DNA of 5,483 bases from Pseudomonadota bacterium (lineage in GTDB: Bacteria > Desulfobacterota > Syntrophia > Syntrophales > JADFWA01): the NCBI GenBank assembly GCA_015222855.1, contig JADFWA010000419.1, forward strand, positions 1 through 5,483, written 5' to 3'. Position numbers and translations under genes: made by a program. The notes under the pieces are model-generated. The model was not told the DNA's origin. It saw only the letters and a program-made list of their open reading frames with translations, and ran no database searches. Positions 1 to 5,267 of the stretch are shown here, piece after piece (positions within the stretch are counted from its first letter, which is position 1; every line of letters starts with the position of its first letter).

Positions 1-1256
1 ACATTGCCGATTTGATCGACAACCTGAAAGAAGAAGAAAAGATCCTTCTCTTTGCCCTGCTGGATGTCGAAAAGGCCTCCGACGTTATCCTGGAGTTGAG
101 CGAGGTATCGAGAGAGCAGATACTTGAAGAGATTTCCGACAAAAAGCTGACTGAGATCGTCGATGAAATGGAGTCGGATGATGCCGCCGATATCATCGCC
201 GACCTCCCCGAAGCCCTGGCCAAAACCATTCTTGAGGGAATCGAACCCGAAGACTCAGAGGAAGTCAAACAGCTCCTGAAATATAAAGAGGACAGCGCCG
301 GCGGCATTATGCAGTCGGAGCTGGTCTGCGTACAGAAAGGCGCTATCATACGGGACGCGGTACAGGCTGTCATCAGGGAATCGGAATTGGAAGAAATAGA
401 AAATATCTATAATGTATTCGTTGTGGATGAAGGAAACAGGCTGATCGGAACCATACCTCTGCAAAGGCTTATCACGGCGAAACCGAACACTCCTGTAAGT
501 AAATGCGTGGACGAAGATATACCGAGTGTCAACGTTGATGTCGACCAGGAAGAGGTCGCCAGGATGTTTGAAAAATATAATCTTGTTTCTCTCCCCGTTG
601 TTGACGATGAAGGCAGACTGTTGGGAAGGATTACCGTAGACGACGCCGTTGACGTTATCGAGGAAGAAACATCAGAAGATCTTTACAGAATAGCCGGTCT
701 TAACGAAGACGACAGTATCTTTAACAATCCATTGCAATCGGTAAGGAAAAGACTTCCCTGGCTCTATTTCAACCTCTTAACAGCCTTTGCCTCCGTATTT
801 GTAATCGGCTTTTTTGAAGATACCATCAGAATGATGGTTGTTCTCGCCGTTTTTATGCCGGTGGTGGCAGGACTCGGAGGGAATGCGGGAAGCCAGACAC
901 TTACTCTTATCGTAAGGGGACTGGCCCTTGGAGAATTAACATTTAAAAACTCGAAAAAAGCCCTATACAAGGAAACCCTCGTGGGTGTCACAAACGGCCT
1001 GTGCGTCGGCATGGTCATCGGCATCATCGCCTATCTCTGGAAGGGTATACCCATACTGGGAGTTGTCCTGTGCATGGCGATGGTGCTCAATGTTTTCGTG
1101 GGCACATTGCTGGGAACATTGATACCTTTGGGCTTGAAGTGGCTAAGATTGGACCCGGCCCTTGGCTCTCACATCTTTGTCACCGCCTTCACTGATGCCT
1201 TTGGGTTCCTGTCCTTCCTTGGTCTGGCCACCGTGTTTCTGAGATTGTTAACATGA
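1..1256 (+). CDS. mgtE: MgtE-family magnesium channel/transporter (5'-partial)
   Basis: Mg2+ (possibly Co2+) channel of the inner membrane, gated by cytosolic Mg2+ through its N and CBS domains (family knowledge). The frame is open to the window edge and the first visible residues (IADLIDNL) already belong to the acidic helical N domain, so the true start lies upstream; TTG at 12 is only the first possible in-window start. Numbering from that TTG: helical N domain about 1-90, CBS1 from about 95 (SAGGIMQSE), CBS2 about 162-218, connecting plug-helix region from about 222 (EDLYRIAGL), then the membrane domain from about 250 to 414. The family signature GGNAGSQT is at 289-296, and the conserved membrane Asp of the last helix (TDAFGF) is at about 395. 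Some 30-40 N-terminal residues are probably missing. The stop overlaps the recO start (ATGA, 1253-1256), which suggests translational coupling. No leader or riboswitch can be judged because the 5' end is outside the window. Confidence 0.95.
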   Translation, partial: IADLIDNLKEEEKILLFALLDVEKASDVILELSEVSREQILEEISDKKLTEIVDEMESDDAADIIADLPEALAKTILEGIEPEDSEEVKQLLKYKEDSAGGIMQSELVCVQKGAIIRDAVQAVIRESELEEIENIYNVFVVDEGNRLIGTIPLQRLITAKPNTPVSKCVDEDIPSVNVDVDQEEVARMFEKYNLVSLPVVDDEGRLLGRITVDDAVDVIEEETSEDLYRIAGLNEDDSIFNNPLQSVRKRLPWLYFNLLTAFASVFVIGFFEDTIRMMVVLAVFMPVVAGLGGNAGSQTLTLIVRGLALGELTFKNSKKALYKETLVGVTNGLCVGMVIGIIAYLWKGIPILGVVLCMAMVLNVFVGTLLGTLIPLGLKWLRLDPALGSHIFVTAFTDAFGFLSFLGLATVFLRLLT

Positions 1257-2056
1257 CCAAAAGATCGACATACAAGACCTCTGCAATCGTCCTTCATTCT
1301 CTGGATTACGGAGAATCCGACAGGATTATTACTTTCTATACGGATAACTTCGGCAAGCTCAAGGGAATCGCAAAGGGAGCTCGGCGCAGCAAAAAAAGAT
1401 TCCCGAACGCACTTGAGCTGTTTTCCCACTCCAACATCCTGTTCTCTAAAAGAAGCAGGGACGGACTGGCGTTGATTGAAAACTGTGATGTGACAAACCA
1501 CTATCCGGGTATAAGATCCGACCTGGAGAAAACCCTCATTGCCTCCTATTTTATTGACCTCACCAATCAGTTTACCTCGGAAGGCAAAAAAAACGGGGCA
1601 TTATTTCAATTGTTACAGGATTTCCTTGAACTCATCAACGCCGGAGATGGTTCAGAGATAATAACAAGACTCTTTGAACTGCGACTGCTTAGACTTAAAG
1701 GATTTGAACCGGTTTTAGACAGGTGTATCGCGTGTGGTGTATCTGTTGACGAAACAGGCAATAGATACCTGCTGTTCAATTCAACCGACGGGGGCGTGAA
1801 ATGTCCCGAATGCAGTTCCAATAACAGAGATTCCATTCCGGTCTCCCTCGGAACAATCAAGATACTCCTTATGGGGAAAGAGATGGAGACCGGCAAGATT
1901 GACCGGTTGTTTCTATCCGGACAGGCAGCAAAAGAAGGCAAAGAAATCCTTGCTGGTTTTATCCGGCATCTTCTCGGAAAGGAATTGAAATCTCTAAATG
2001 TCCTCAATGAAGTCAGGGAAATGGGCATTTGGGGGAAAGAGGGAGGTTCATTGTGA
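1253..2056 (+). CDS. recO: DNA repair protein RecO
   Basis: Recombination mediator of the RecFOR pathway: it binds ssDNA and RecR, displaces SSB and helps load RecA at gaps (family knowledge). The 267 residues fit the usual RecO length. The N-terminal OB-fold region (about 1-80) shows the typical opening TSAIVLHSLDYGESDRIITFYT and the GKLKGIAKGARR stretch. A helical C-terminal part follows, with a four-cysteine zinc-finger-like site: C158-x2-C161 and C184-x2-C187. The ATG at 1253 overlaps the mgtE stop by four bases; the Shine-Dalgarno is weak (a GAG-containing stretch about 10 nt upstream), so translation probably depends on coupling to mgtE. The stop overlaps the GTG of the next gene. Nothing is missing or broken. 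Confidence 0.95.
   Translation: MTKRSTYKTSAIVLHSLDYGESDRIITFYTDNFGKLKGIAKGARRSKKRFPNALELFSHSNILFSKRSRDGLALIENCDVTNHYPGIRSDLEKTLIASYFIDLTNQFTSEGKKNGALFQLLQDFLELINAGDGSEIITRLFELRLLRLKGFEPVLDRCIACGVSVDETGNRYLLFNSTDGGVKCPECSSNNRDSIPVSLGTIKILLMGKEMETGKIDRLFLSGQAAKEGKEILAGFIRHLLGKELKSLNVLNEVREMGIWGKEGGSL
2041..2046 (+). promoter_or_regulatory. Shine-Dalgarno deciding the start of the small membrane protein
   Basis: GGGAGG lies 6 nt before the GTG at 2053. It favours that GTG over the in-frame TTG at 2029, which has no such site and would give a charged, non-membrane extension (MGERGRFI) in front of the signal-anchor. Confidence 0.7.
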
Positions 2057-2271
2057 AAAAAATATTGATTATGCTCATTATTGCGGGTGTTCTTGCCTTT
2101 GGGGCATTGAACTACCATTTCATACTGATGGACAGAGGCATAAAAGTCTTAAAAAAGGTCGAGTTAACCTTTGACAAAACCTTTGTCGATGCCAGAGGCG
2201 CGAAGAAAATTAAGCTGTATCTTGACCCTTCCCTTGTGAAGGCCGGTGTAAAGGATTTGCTCGAGGATTAG
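2053..2271 (+). CDS. Small single-pass membrane protein, function unknown
   Basis: A 72-residue protein when started at GTG 2053. That start has a good Shine-Dalgarno and overlaps the recO stop as GTGA. Residues 2-3 are lysines, and residues 4-26 form one hydrophobic segment (ILIMLIIAGVLAFGALNYHFILM), so it is probably a signal-anchor with a soluble tail of about 46 residues. The tail has a basic stretch (about 28-35, RGIKVLKK), a central LTFDKTFVDARG motif (38-49), KKIKLYLDP (51-59) and an acidic end. No catalytic motif is visible and I do not recognise a named family. Its overlap with recO implies co-expression but not a shared function. An uncleaved anchor is likelier than a secreted protein because no cleavage site is evident. 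Confidence 0.7.
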   Translation: MKKILIMLIIAGVLAFGALNYHFILMDRGIKVLKKVELTFDKTFVDARGAKKIKLYLDPSLVKAGVKDLLED

Positions 2272-2457
2272 GCAAAGCCCGCTCATAACAATGCTTGATT
2301 TTTTTCACGTTGCGGATTACATAATAAAAGTGCCTAAAGTTTAAAGTGCGCTAAAGTGCCTAAAGTTAATGATTTCAATCAATTGTATTGGGATTGCGCC
2401 TAACCCGCACTTAAGCTGGGGGAATTTTTCACAAAAAAGTTATCCCTTGCAGTTTTC
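2272..2457 (+). other. Gene-free spacer before the lipoprotein gene
   Basis: No coding frame is convincing here. Contents seen: a run of seven T (2299-2305) without a convincing hairpin in front; a weak promoter candidate with TTGATT at 2295-2300 and CATAAT at 2320-2325 (spacer 19, longer than ideal); the AAAGTGCC repeat cluster at 2327-2367; and AGTGCG (2345-2350) complementary to CGCACT (2406-2411), which could form a loose stem. The lipoprotein gene probably has its own promoter in this stretch, but none is clear. Confidence 0.4.
2327..2367. repeat. Short direct-repeat cluster AAAGTGCCTAAAGTT
   Basis: The 15-mer AAAGTGCCTAAAGTT occurs exactly at 2327-2341 and 2353-2367, with a partial copy (AAAGTGCGCT, 2343-2352) between them, so the stretch is built from AAAG-starting units of about 7-10 bases. 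It is AT-rich and noncoding. It could be a replication-slippage tract, a protein-binding array or one locus of a dispersed intergenic repeat family; the window cannot decide. Confidence 0.7.
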
Positions 2458-2464
2458 AAGAGGA
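2458..2464 (+). promoter_or_regulatory. Shine-Dalgarno of the lipoprotein gene
   Basis: AAGAGGA sits 7 nt before ATG 2472. It supports this ATG as the original start of the gene even though the first 74 residues look far too long for a lipoprotein signal peptide; the inserted element at 2494-2635 explains that excess. Confidence 0.65.
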
Positions 2465-2471
2465 ATATGCC

Positions 2472-3380
2472 ATGAAACCCGATATCTCGTTGCGAGACCT
2501 TTTCAAAACGCCCCCTTTTGACCAATCTCTGCGTCAGATTCAGATTTTAATCCTCAAAATACTCAATGTATTCCTGCGGTTAAAATCTTCATCTTCCTTG
2601 ACCTTGAACAAAATTGAACATTTTGCAAAGGTCTCGTTGCGTCGACCATCCATCTGGACACTTCTGCTGATTATCCTGCTCCTGTCAACAGGCTGTTACC
2701 CAATAATCAAAGGCTGGTCTCAGGAATCCTTCCGGCATCCCGAGTTCAGCAATGGCGCCCTGAATCAGGAAGGCCTGGCTCTCCTGCCTGTAATCATTCT
2801 GGAAGGCACTTACAAGAAGGTAGAGGAGCCCACTGGTCAGATCCCCCCCGCTCCTTACGCCCATACAACTCTTCCGGCAGATAGAGGAAAGGGGAAAACG
2901 GTTATTACACACGACGCCTACCGGATCATCCTGAGCGAGATTCTGCTCAGCAAGATCCAAACCAGGCGACCTTCCCTCAGACTGATTTCTCCCACCGACG
3001 CTTTGAAACGCCTGAACGACGAGGGATTGACCGATGCTTATCGAAAGTTCAGCAGTGATTTCCCAAAAGTGGGGTTTGATGACGTCCTCCTTAAGAACTT
3101 CGGCAAAGCGCTCAACTGCCGTTACCTGTTCATAGGTCAGGCGGTGGTAACTGAATCGAAATCGGAGGCCTCGATTACCTTTGTCTGGAGCTTTGGACGC
3201 AAGTCGGTGCTCCGTTCCGTCAAGATCTCCGGACAGATATGGGATACTTTCACCGGCCGGCAAGTATGGGAAGGATTCGGTGTAGGCTATAATACACTAT
3301 CCGCTTATGAGAAAGCGCCACTTATTGAAGAAATCGCGAACCAGGCTGTGGACAGTCTGTTGAAAAACATTATGCCATAA
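2472..3380 (+). CDS. Putative envelope lipoprotein with a MITE inserted in frame in its signal peptide
   Basis: 302 residues from ATG 2472. A hydrophobic run (about 60-72, IWTLLLIILLLST) ends in a lipobox with Cys75 (LSTGC), the expected lipidated residue, leaving about 228 mature residues outside the inner membrane. The mature part has alternating helices and strands: AYRIILSEILLSKI, a long middle region, GKALNCRYLFIGQAVV, then GQIWDTFTGRQVWEGFG (254-270) and a C-terminal helix (EEIANQAVDSLLKNI). The layout recalls CsgG/LpoB-like lipoproteins, but that is a weak fold-level impression. Residues 8-56 come from the 142-bp element plus one target-site copy; without them the protein has 253 residues and a regular 26-residue signal sequence through the Cys. 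The frame stays open through the insert. In-frame TTG 2637, with AAAGG at 2627-2631 five nt upstream, could restart translation with a 20-residue signal sequence. The next gene starts 21 nt downstream, so the two are probably co-transcribed. Function unknown. Confidence 0.8.
   Translation: MKPDISLRDLFKTPPFDQSLRQIQILILKILNVFLRLKSSSSLTLNKIEHFAKVSLRRPSIWTLLLIILLLSTGCYPIIKGWSQESFRHPEFSNGALNQEGLALLPVIILEGTYKKVEEPTGQIPPAPYAHTTLPADRGKGKTVITHDAYRIILSEILLSKIQTRRPSLRLISPTDALKRLNDEGLTDAYRKFSSDFPKVGFDDVLLKNFGKALNCRYLFIGQAVVTESKSEASITFVWSFGRKSVLRSVKISGQIWDTFTGRQVWEGFGVGYNTLSAYEKAPLIEEIANQAVDSLLKNIMP
2489..2493. repeat. Target-site duplication, left copy (GTTGC)
   Basis: GTTGC directly abuts the left terminal inverted repeat (starting GAGACC at 2494) and is repeated directly after the right one at 2636-2640. 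The flanking match is TCTCGTTGCG on both sides only because TCTC and G also occur at the element ends. Confidence 0.75.
2494..2635. mobile_element. MITE-like non-autonomous element, 142 bp, inside the lipoprotein gene
   Basis: Left end GAGACCTTTTCAAAA (2494-2508) and right end TTTTGCAAAGGTCTC (2621-2635) are inverted repeats matching at 14 of 15 positions; the single mismatch is T2503 against C2626. Both ends abut a 5-bp direct repeat, GTTGC (2489-2493, 2636-2640). Internal inverted repeats at 2542-2550/2580-2588 and 2558-2562/2568-2572 make the whole element foldable into a nested hairpin. It is too short to encode a transposase, so it would need one supplied in trans by an IS with the same ends. 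Terminal inverted repeats, target-site duplication, small size and no gene are the MITE criteria. The parent IS family cannot be named from the sequence alone. The element was read through as codons, not as a stop, when it entered the signal peptide. Confidence 0.85.
2542..2588. repeat. Internal nested inverted repeat of the MITE-like element
   Basis: AGATTTTAA (2542-2550) pairs with TTAAAATCT (2580-2588). Inside it AATAC (2558-2562) pairs with GTATT (2568-2572) around a 5-nt loop. Outside it AGAT-type pairing continues for four more pairs (2536-2539 with 2591-2594) after a 2x2 mismatch. Together with the terminal repeats this gives the element a near-cruciform layout. Confidence 0.7.
2636..2640. 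repeat. Target-site duplication, right copy (GTTGC)
   Basis: The second copy of GTTGC directly follows the right terminal inverted repeat (ending GGTCTC at 2635). Deleting the element with this copy restores an uninterrupted frame from codon 7 (TTG) to the CGT codon at 2640-2642. Confidence 0.75.
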
Positions 3381-3401
3381 ATTTCCTGCCACTAAAGAAA
3401 T

Positions 3402-4196
3402 ATGCCATCTTCAAACAGCCGTTACAGCCTATCAATAAAGCGCCTGATTTTTATCTTCATTGCAATAGCATTCATAATGCCCCCATGTTTCACCGAAAAC
3501 GCCAGGGCCTTTGAAAAAACCTTTCCTTTTCATCCGGGTGAAAAACTGATCTTTCAGGCTAAATGGGGCCCCATACTGGCCGGAGAGACCATTCTTGAGG
3601 TACTCCCCACAACGACCATAAATGGTGTCAGATCGCACCATTTTGCAATGATTACAAAGACTAATTCAGTTATCGATGTTTTTTATACAATTCGCGAAAG
3701 ATCAGATGGATATACAGACATAGGTATGACTCACTCCATCCTGTATAAAAAACGGAGTGAAGGGAAACACCCAAGAGATGTCATTGTAAATTTTAACTGG
3801 GAAAAGCATGAGGCTTGTTATTCCAGCTTCGGGGAAAAGATGGAACCCATTGCTATCCTGCCGGGCTCGTTTGACCCATTGTCCATTTTTTTTGTAATCC
3901 GCCTCCATGATCTAAAAGAGGGTTTGGAAATCGAAATACCCGTTACCGATGGGAAAAAGTGCCTATCGGTAACGGCAACGGTCGTTAGAAGAGAAAACAT
4001 CAAACTGGCGGACAAAACATATGACACCTATTTAGTGGAACCTGACATAGAAAGCATTGCCGGTGTATTTAAAAAAAGTAAAGATGCTAAAGTAAAAATA
4101 TGGTTCACGGCAGATGAGAGAAAAATCCCCGTTAAAATAAAGAGCAAAGTGGGGATTGGAAATTTTATCTTTGAACTCATTTCAGCCGGGCAATAG
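3402..4196 (+). CDS. Secreted DUF3108-family protein
   Basis: 264 residues with a classical N-terminal signal: basic n-region (IKR, 12-14), hydrophobic core (about 15-28) and a probable signal-peptidase-I site after ARA (34-36), so the mature protein is periplasmic or envelope-bound. The mature start FPFHPGEKLIFQAKWGPILAGETILEV fits the DUF3108 pattern (F..GE.L.F...W....AG...L), followed by the expected NSVIDVFYTIRERSDGYTDIGMTHSILYKKRSEG segment and beta-rich remainder with KVKIWFTADERKIPVKIKSKVGIGNFIFEL at the end. The family is predicted to be all-beta and has no assigned enzymatic role that I know of. ATG 3402 has only a weak purine stretch (AAAGAAA) upstream and lies 21 nt after the lipoprotein stop, suggesting co-transcription and perhaps a shared envelope role (inference). 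The gene is intact. Confidence 0.85.
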   Translation: MPSSNSRYSLSIKRLIFIFIAIAFIMPPCFTENARAFEKTFPFHPGEKLIFQAKWGPILAGETILEVLPTTTINGVRSHHFAMITKTNSVIDVFYTIRERSDGYTDIGMTHSILYKKRSEGKHPRDVIVNFNWEKHEACYSSFGEKMEPIAILPGSFDPLSIFFVIRLHDLKEGLEIEIPVTDGKKCLSVTATVVRRENIKLADKTYDTYLVEPDIESIAGVFKKSKDAKVKIWFTADERKIPVKIKSKVGIGNFIFELISAGQ

Positions 4197-4221
4197 CAAT
4201 CGCTCTCCGCTTACATTTGCC

Positions 4222-4250
4222 TTGACACGCAATTTCCACAATGATAATTT
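4222..4250 (+). promoter_or_regulatory. Sigma-70-type promoter candidate for glyQS
   Basis: A perfect -35 hexamer TTGACA (4222-4227) is followed by two -10 choices: GATAAT (4243-4248, five of six consensus bases, spacer 15) or TAATTT (4245-4250, spacer 17 but poorer match). Transcription would start near 4255 and leave a leader of about 50 nt before GTG 4308. It lies in the spacer after the DUF3108 gene and would make glyQS a separate transcription unit. Confidence 0.55.
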
Positions 4251-4295
4251 CTCCCAGTTATATTAAATAGCCACGGCAGAATGCCGTACCCGACC

Positions 4296-4302
4296 AAGGA
4301 GG
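4296..4302 (+). promoter_or_regulatory. Shine-Dalgarno deciding the glyQ start
   Basis: AAGGAGG is the strongest ribosome binding site in the window and stands 5 nt before GTG 4308. The upstream in-frame ATG at 4281 has no purine-rich site before it, and this Shine-Dalgarno would fall inside its coding region. Confidence 0.75.
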
Positions 4303-4307
4303 AAAAA

Positions 4308-5183
4308 GTGACCTTTCAGGAATTGATATTAGCCCTTGAAAAATACTGGGCCGATCATGGGTGCATTATCCAGCAACCCTATGATATTGAAGTAGGAGCG
4401 GGAACCTTCAATCCTGCAACCTTTCTCAGGGTCCTCGGTCCGGAACCGTGGAACGTCGCCTATGTTGAACCTTCCCGGAGACCCACTGACGGCAGGTACG
4501 GAGAAAATCCAAACAGGCTCCAGCACTACTACCAGTATCAGGTTACAATGAAGCCGTCACCATTTGACATACAGGAACTCTACCTCGATTCCCTTAAAAG
4601 CTTCGGCATAGACCCTCTCGATCACGACATACGCTTTGTGGAAGATGACTGGGAATCCCCCACGCTGGGCGCTTGGGGTTTAGGATGGGAGGTCTGGCTC
4701 GACGGAATGGAAATAACCCAGTTCACCTATTTTCAGCAGGTTGGAGGAATAGACCTGAATCCCATATGCGCTGAAATAACCTATGGTATCGAGCGAATCG
4801 CCATGTACCTCCAGGGGATCGACAATGTATACGATCTGGAATGGACGGAGGGGGTGAAATACGGGGATGTGCACCACCGGGGAGAGGTTGAATTTTCCAC
4901 ATATAACTTCGAAGAGGCGGATATCGAAATGTCAAGAAAGCTTTTTGACATGTATGAGGCGGAATCCATAAAAATGGCTGAAAAGAATCTGGTGCTCCCC
5001 ACCTACGATTACTGTCTCAAGTGTTCGCACATCTTCAATATCCTGGACGCGCGGGGAGCGATAAGCGTTACCGAGCGCACCAGCTACATCGGCAGGGTAA
5101 GGAACCTGGCAAGACTCAGCGCCGAAGGATATCTGAAACAGAGAGAAGAGATGGGGTATCCTCTTATGGGAAAGTGGAAGTAA
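4308..5183 (+). CDS. glyQ: Glycyl-tRNA synthetase alpha subunit
   Basis: Alpha subunit of the bacterial alpha2beta2 glycyl-tRNA synthetase; a class II catalytic core that activates glycine with ATP and, with GlyS, charges tRNA-Gly in the cytosol (family knowledge). 291 residues from GTG 4308, within the usual range of about 290-300. Seen: the opening [18 protein letters not shown], the [18 protein letters not shown] stretch, the hallmark [20 protein letters not shown] from about residue 51, [46 protein letters not shown], and near the C-terminus [20 protein letters not shown]. All family blocks are present and uninterrupted. ATG 4281 would add nine residues (MPYPTKEEK); the AAGGAGG site and the many GlyQ proteins that begin directly at the TFQ/NFQ motif favour GTG. 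A promoter candidate lies at 4222-4250. glyS follows after 84 nt, more than usual for this pair. Confidence 0.97.
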   Translation: MTFQELILALEKYWADHGCIIQQPYDIEVGAGTFNPATFLRVLGPEPWNVAYVEPSRRPTDGRYGENPNRLQHYYQYQVTMKPSPFDIQELYLDSLKSFGIDPLDHDIRFVEDDWESPTLGAWGLGWEVWLDGMEITQFTYFQQVGGIDLNPICAEITYGIERIAMYLQGIDNVYDLEWTEGVKYGDVHHRGEVEFSTYNFEEADIEMSRKLFDMYEAESIKMAEKNLVLPTYDYCLKCSHIFNILDARGAISVTERTSYIGRVRNLARLSAEGYLKQREEMGYPLMGKWK

Positions 5184-5186
5184 CTA

Positions 5187-5218
5187 CTCAGGTATGTAGG
5201 GGCTCAGGTATGTAGGGG
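5187..5218. repeat. Two tandem 16-bp repeats between glyQ and glyS
   Basis: CTCAGGTATGTAGGGG occurs twice head to tail (5187-5202 and 5203-5218), and the next base continues the match. The second copy supplies the left arm of the palindrome at 5211-5240, so the tandem looks like a slippage duplication of that arm. Confidence 0.85.
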
Positions 5219-5240
5219 CGTATTGCTATACGCCCGTACA
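5211..5240. repeat. Palindromic element in the glyQ-glyS spacer
   Basis: Arms 5211-5223 and 5228-5240 are complementary at 12 of 13 positions (only G5215/G5236 fails), with a perfect 8-bp core GGGCGTAT/ATACGCCC and a TGCT loop. No T-run follows, so it is not a typical intrinsic terminator. It resembles dispersed GTAGGGGCG-type palindromes of bacterial intergenic regions (recollection, not checked). As RNA it would form a stable hairpin in the glyS leader, ending 12 nt before the GGAG site. Confidence 0.7.
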
Positions 5241-5267
5241 ACTAATTAGATTGGAGATTTAGTACTC

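Noticed and set aside
1606..2118. 170-codon open frame on the minus strand
   Set aside because: Antisense to recO and the small membrane protein gene; its sequence is Ser/Pro/Arg-rich shadow translation without family features.
2273..2305. Possible intrinsic terminator after the small membrane protein gene
   Set aside because: There is a T7 run (2299-2305), but the only stem before it is about 4-5 bp with a bulge and a long loop; too weak to call.
2327..2367. CRISPR-like repeats
   Set aside because: Two 15-mers with an 11-nt gap made of the same repeat units; no regular spacers, no cas genes.
2494..2635. Genuine N-terminal domain of the lipoprotein
   Set aside because: Inverted ends plus a flanking 5-bp duplication, and exact restoration of a normal signal peptide on removal, make inserted DNA the better explanation.
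2685..3263. 192-codon open frame on the minus strand
   Set aside because: It lies wholly inside the lipoprotein gene, has no ribosome binding site or recognisable domain and looks like an antisense shadow.
4251..4307. T-box leader for glyQS
   Set aside because: The leader from the promoter candidate is only about 50 nt, with no T-box motif, specifier stem or terminator/antiterminator pair.
5211..5240. Terminator between glyQ and glyS
   Set aside because: The hairpin is strong but no U-tract follows, and stopping here would separate two obligate subunits.
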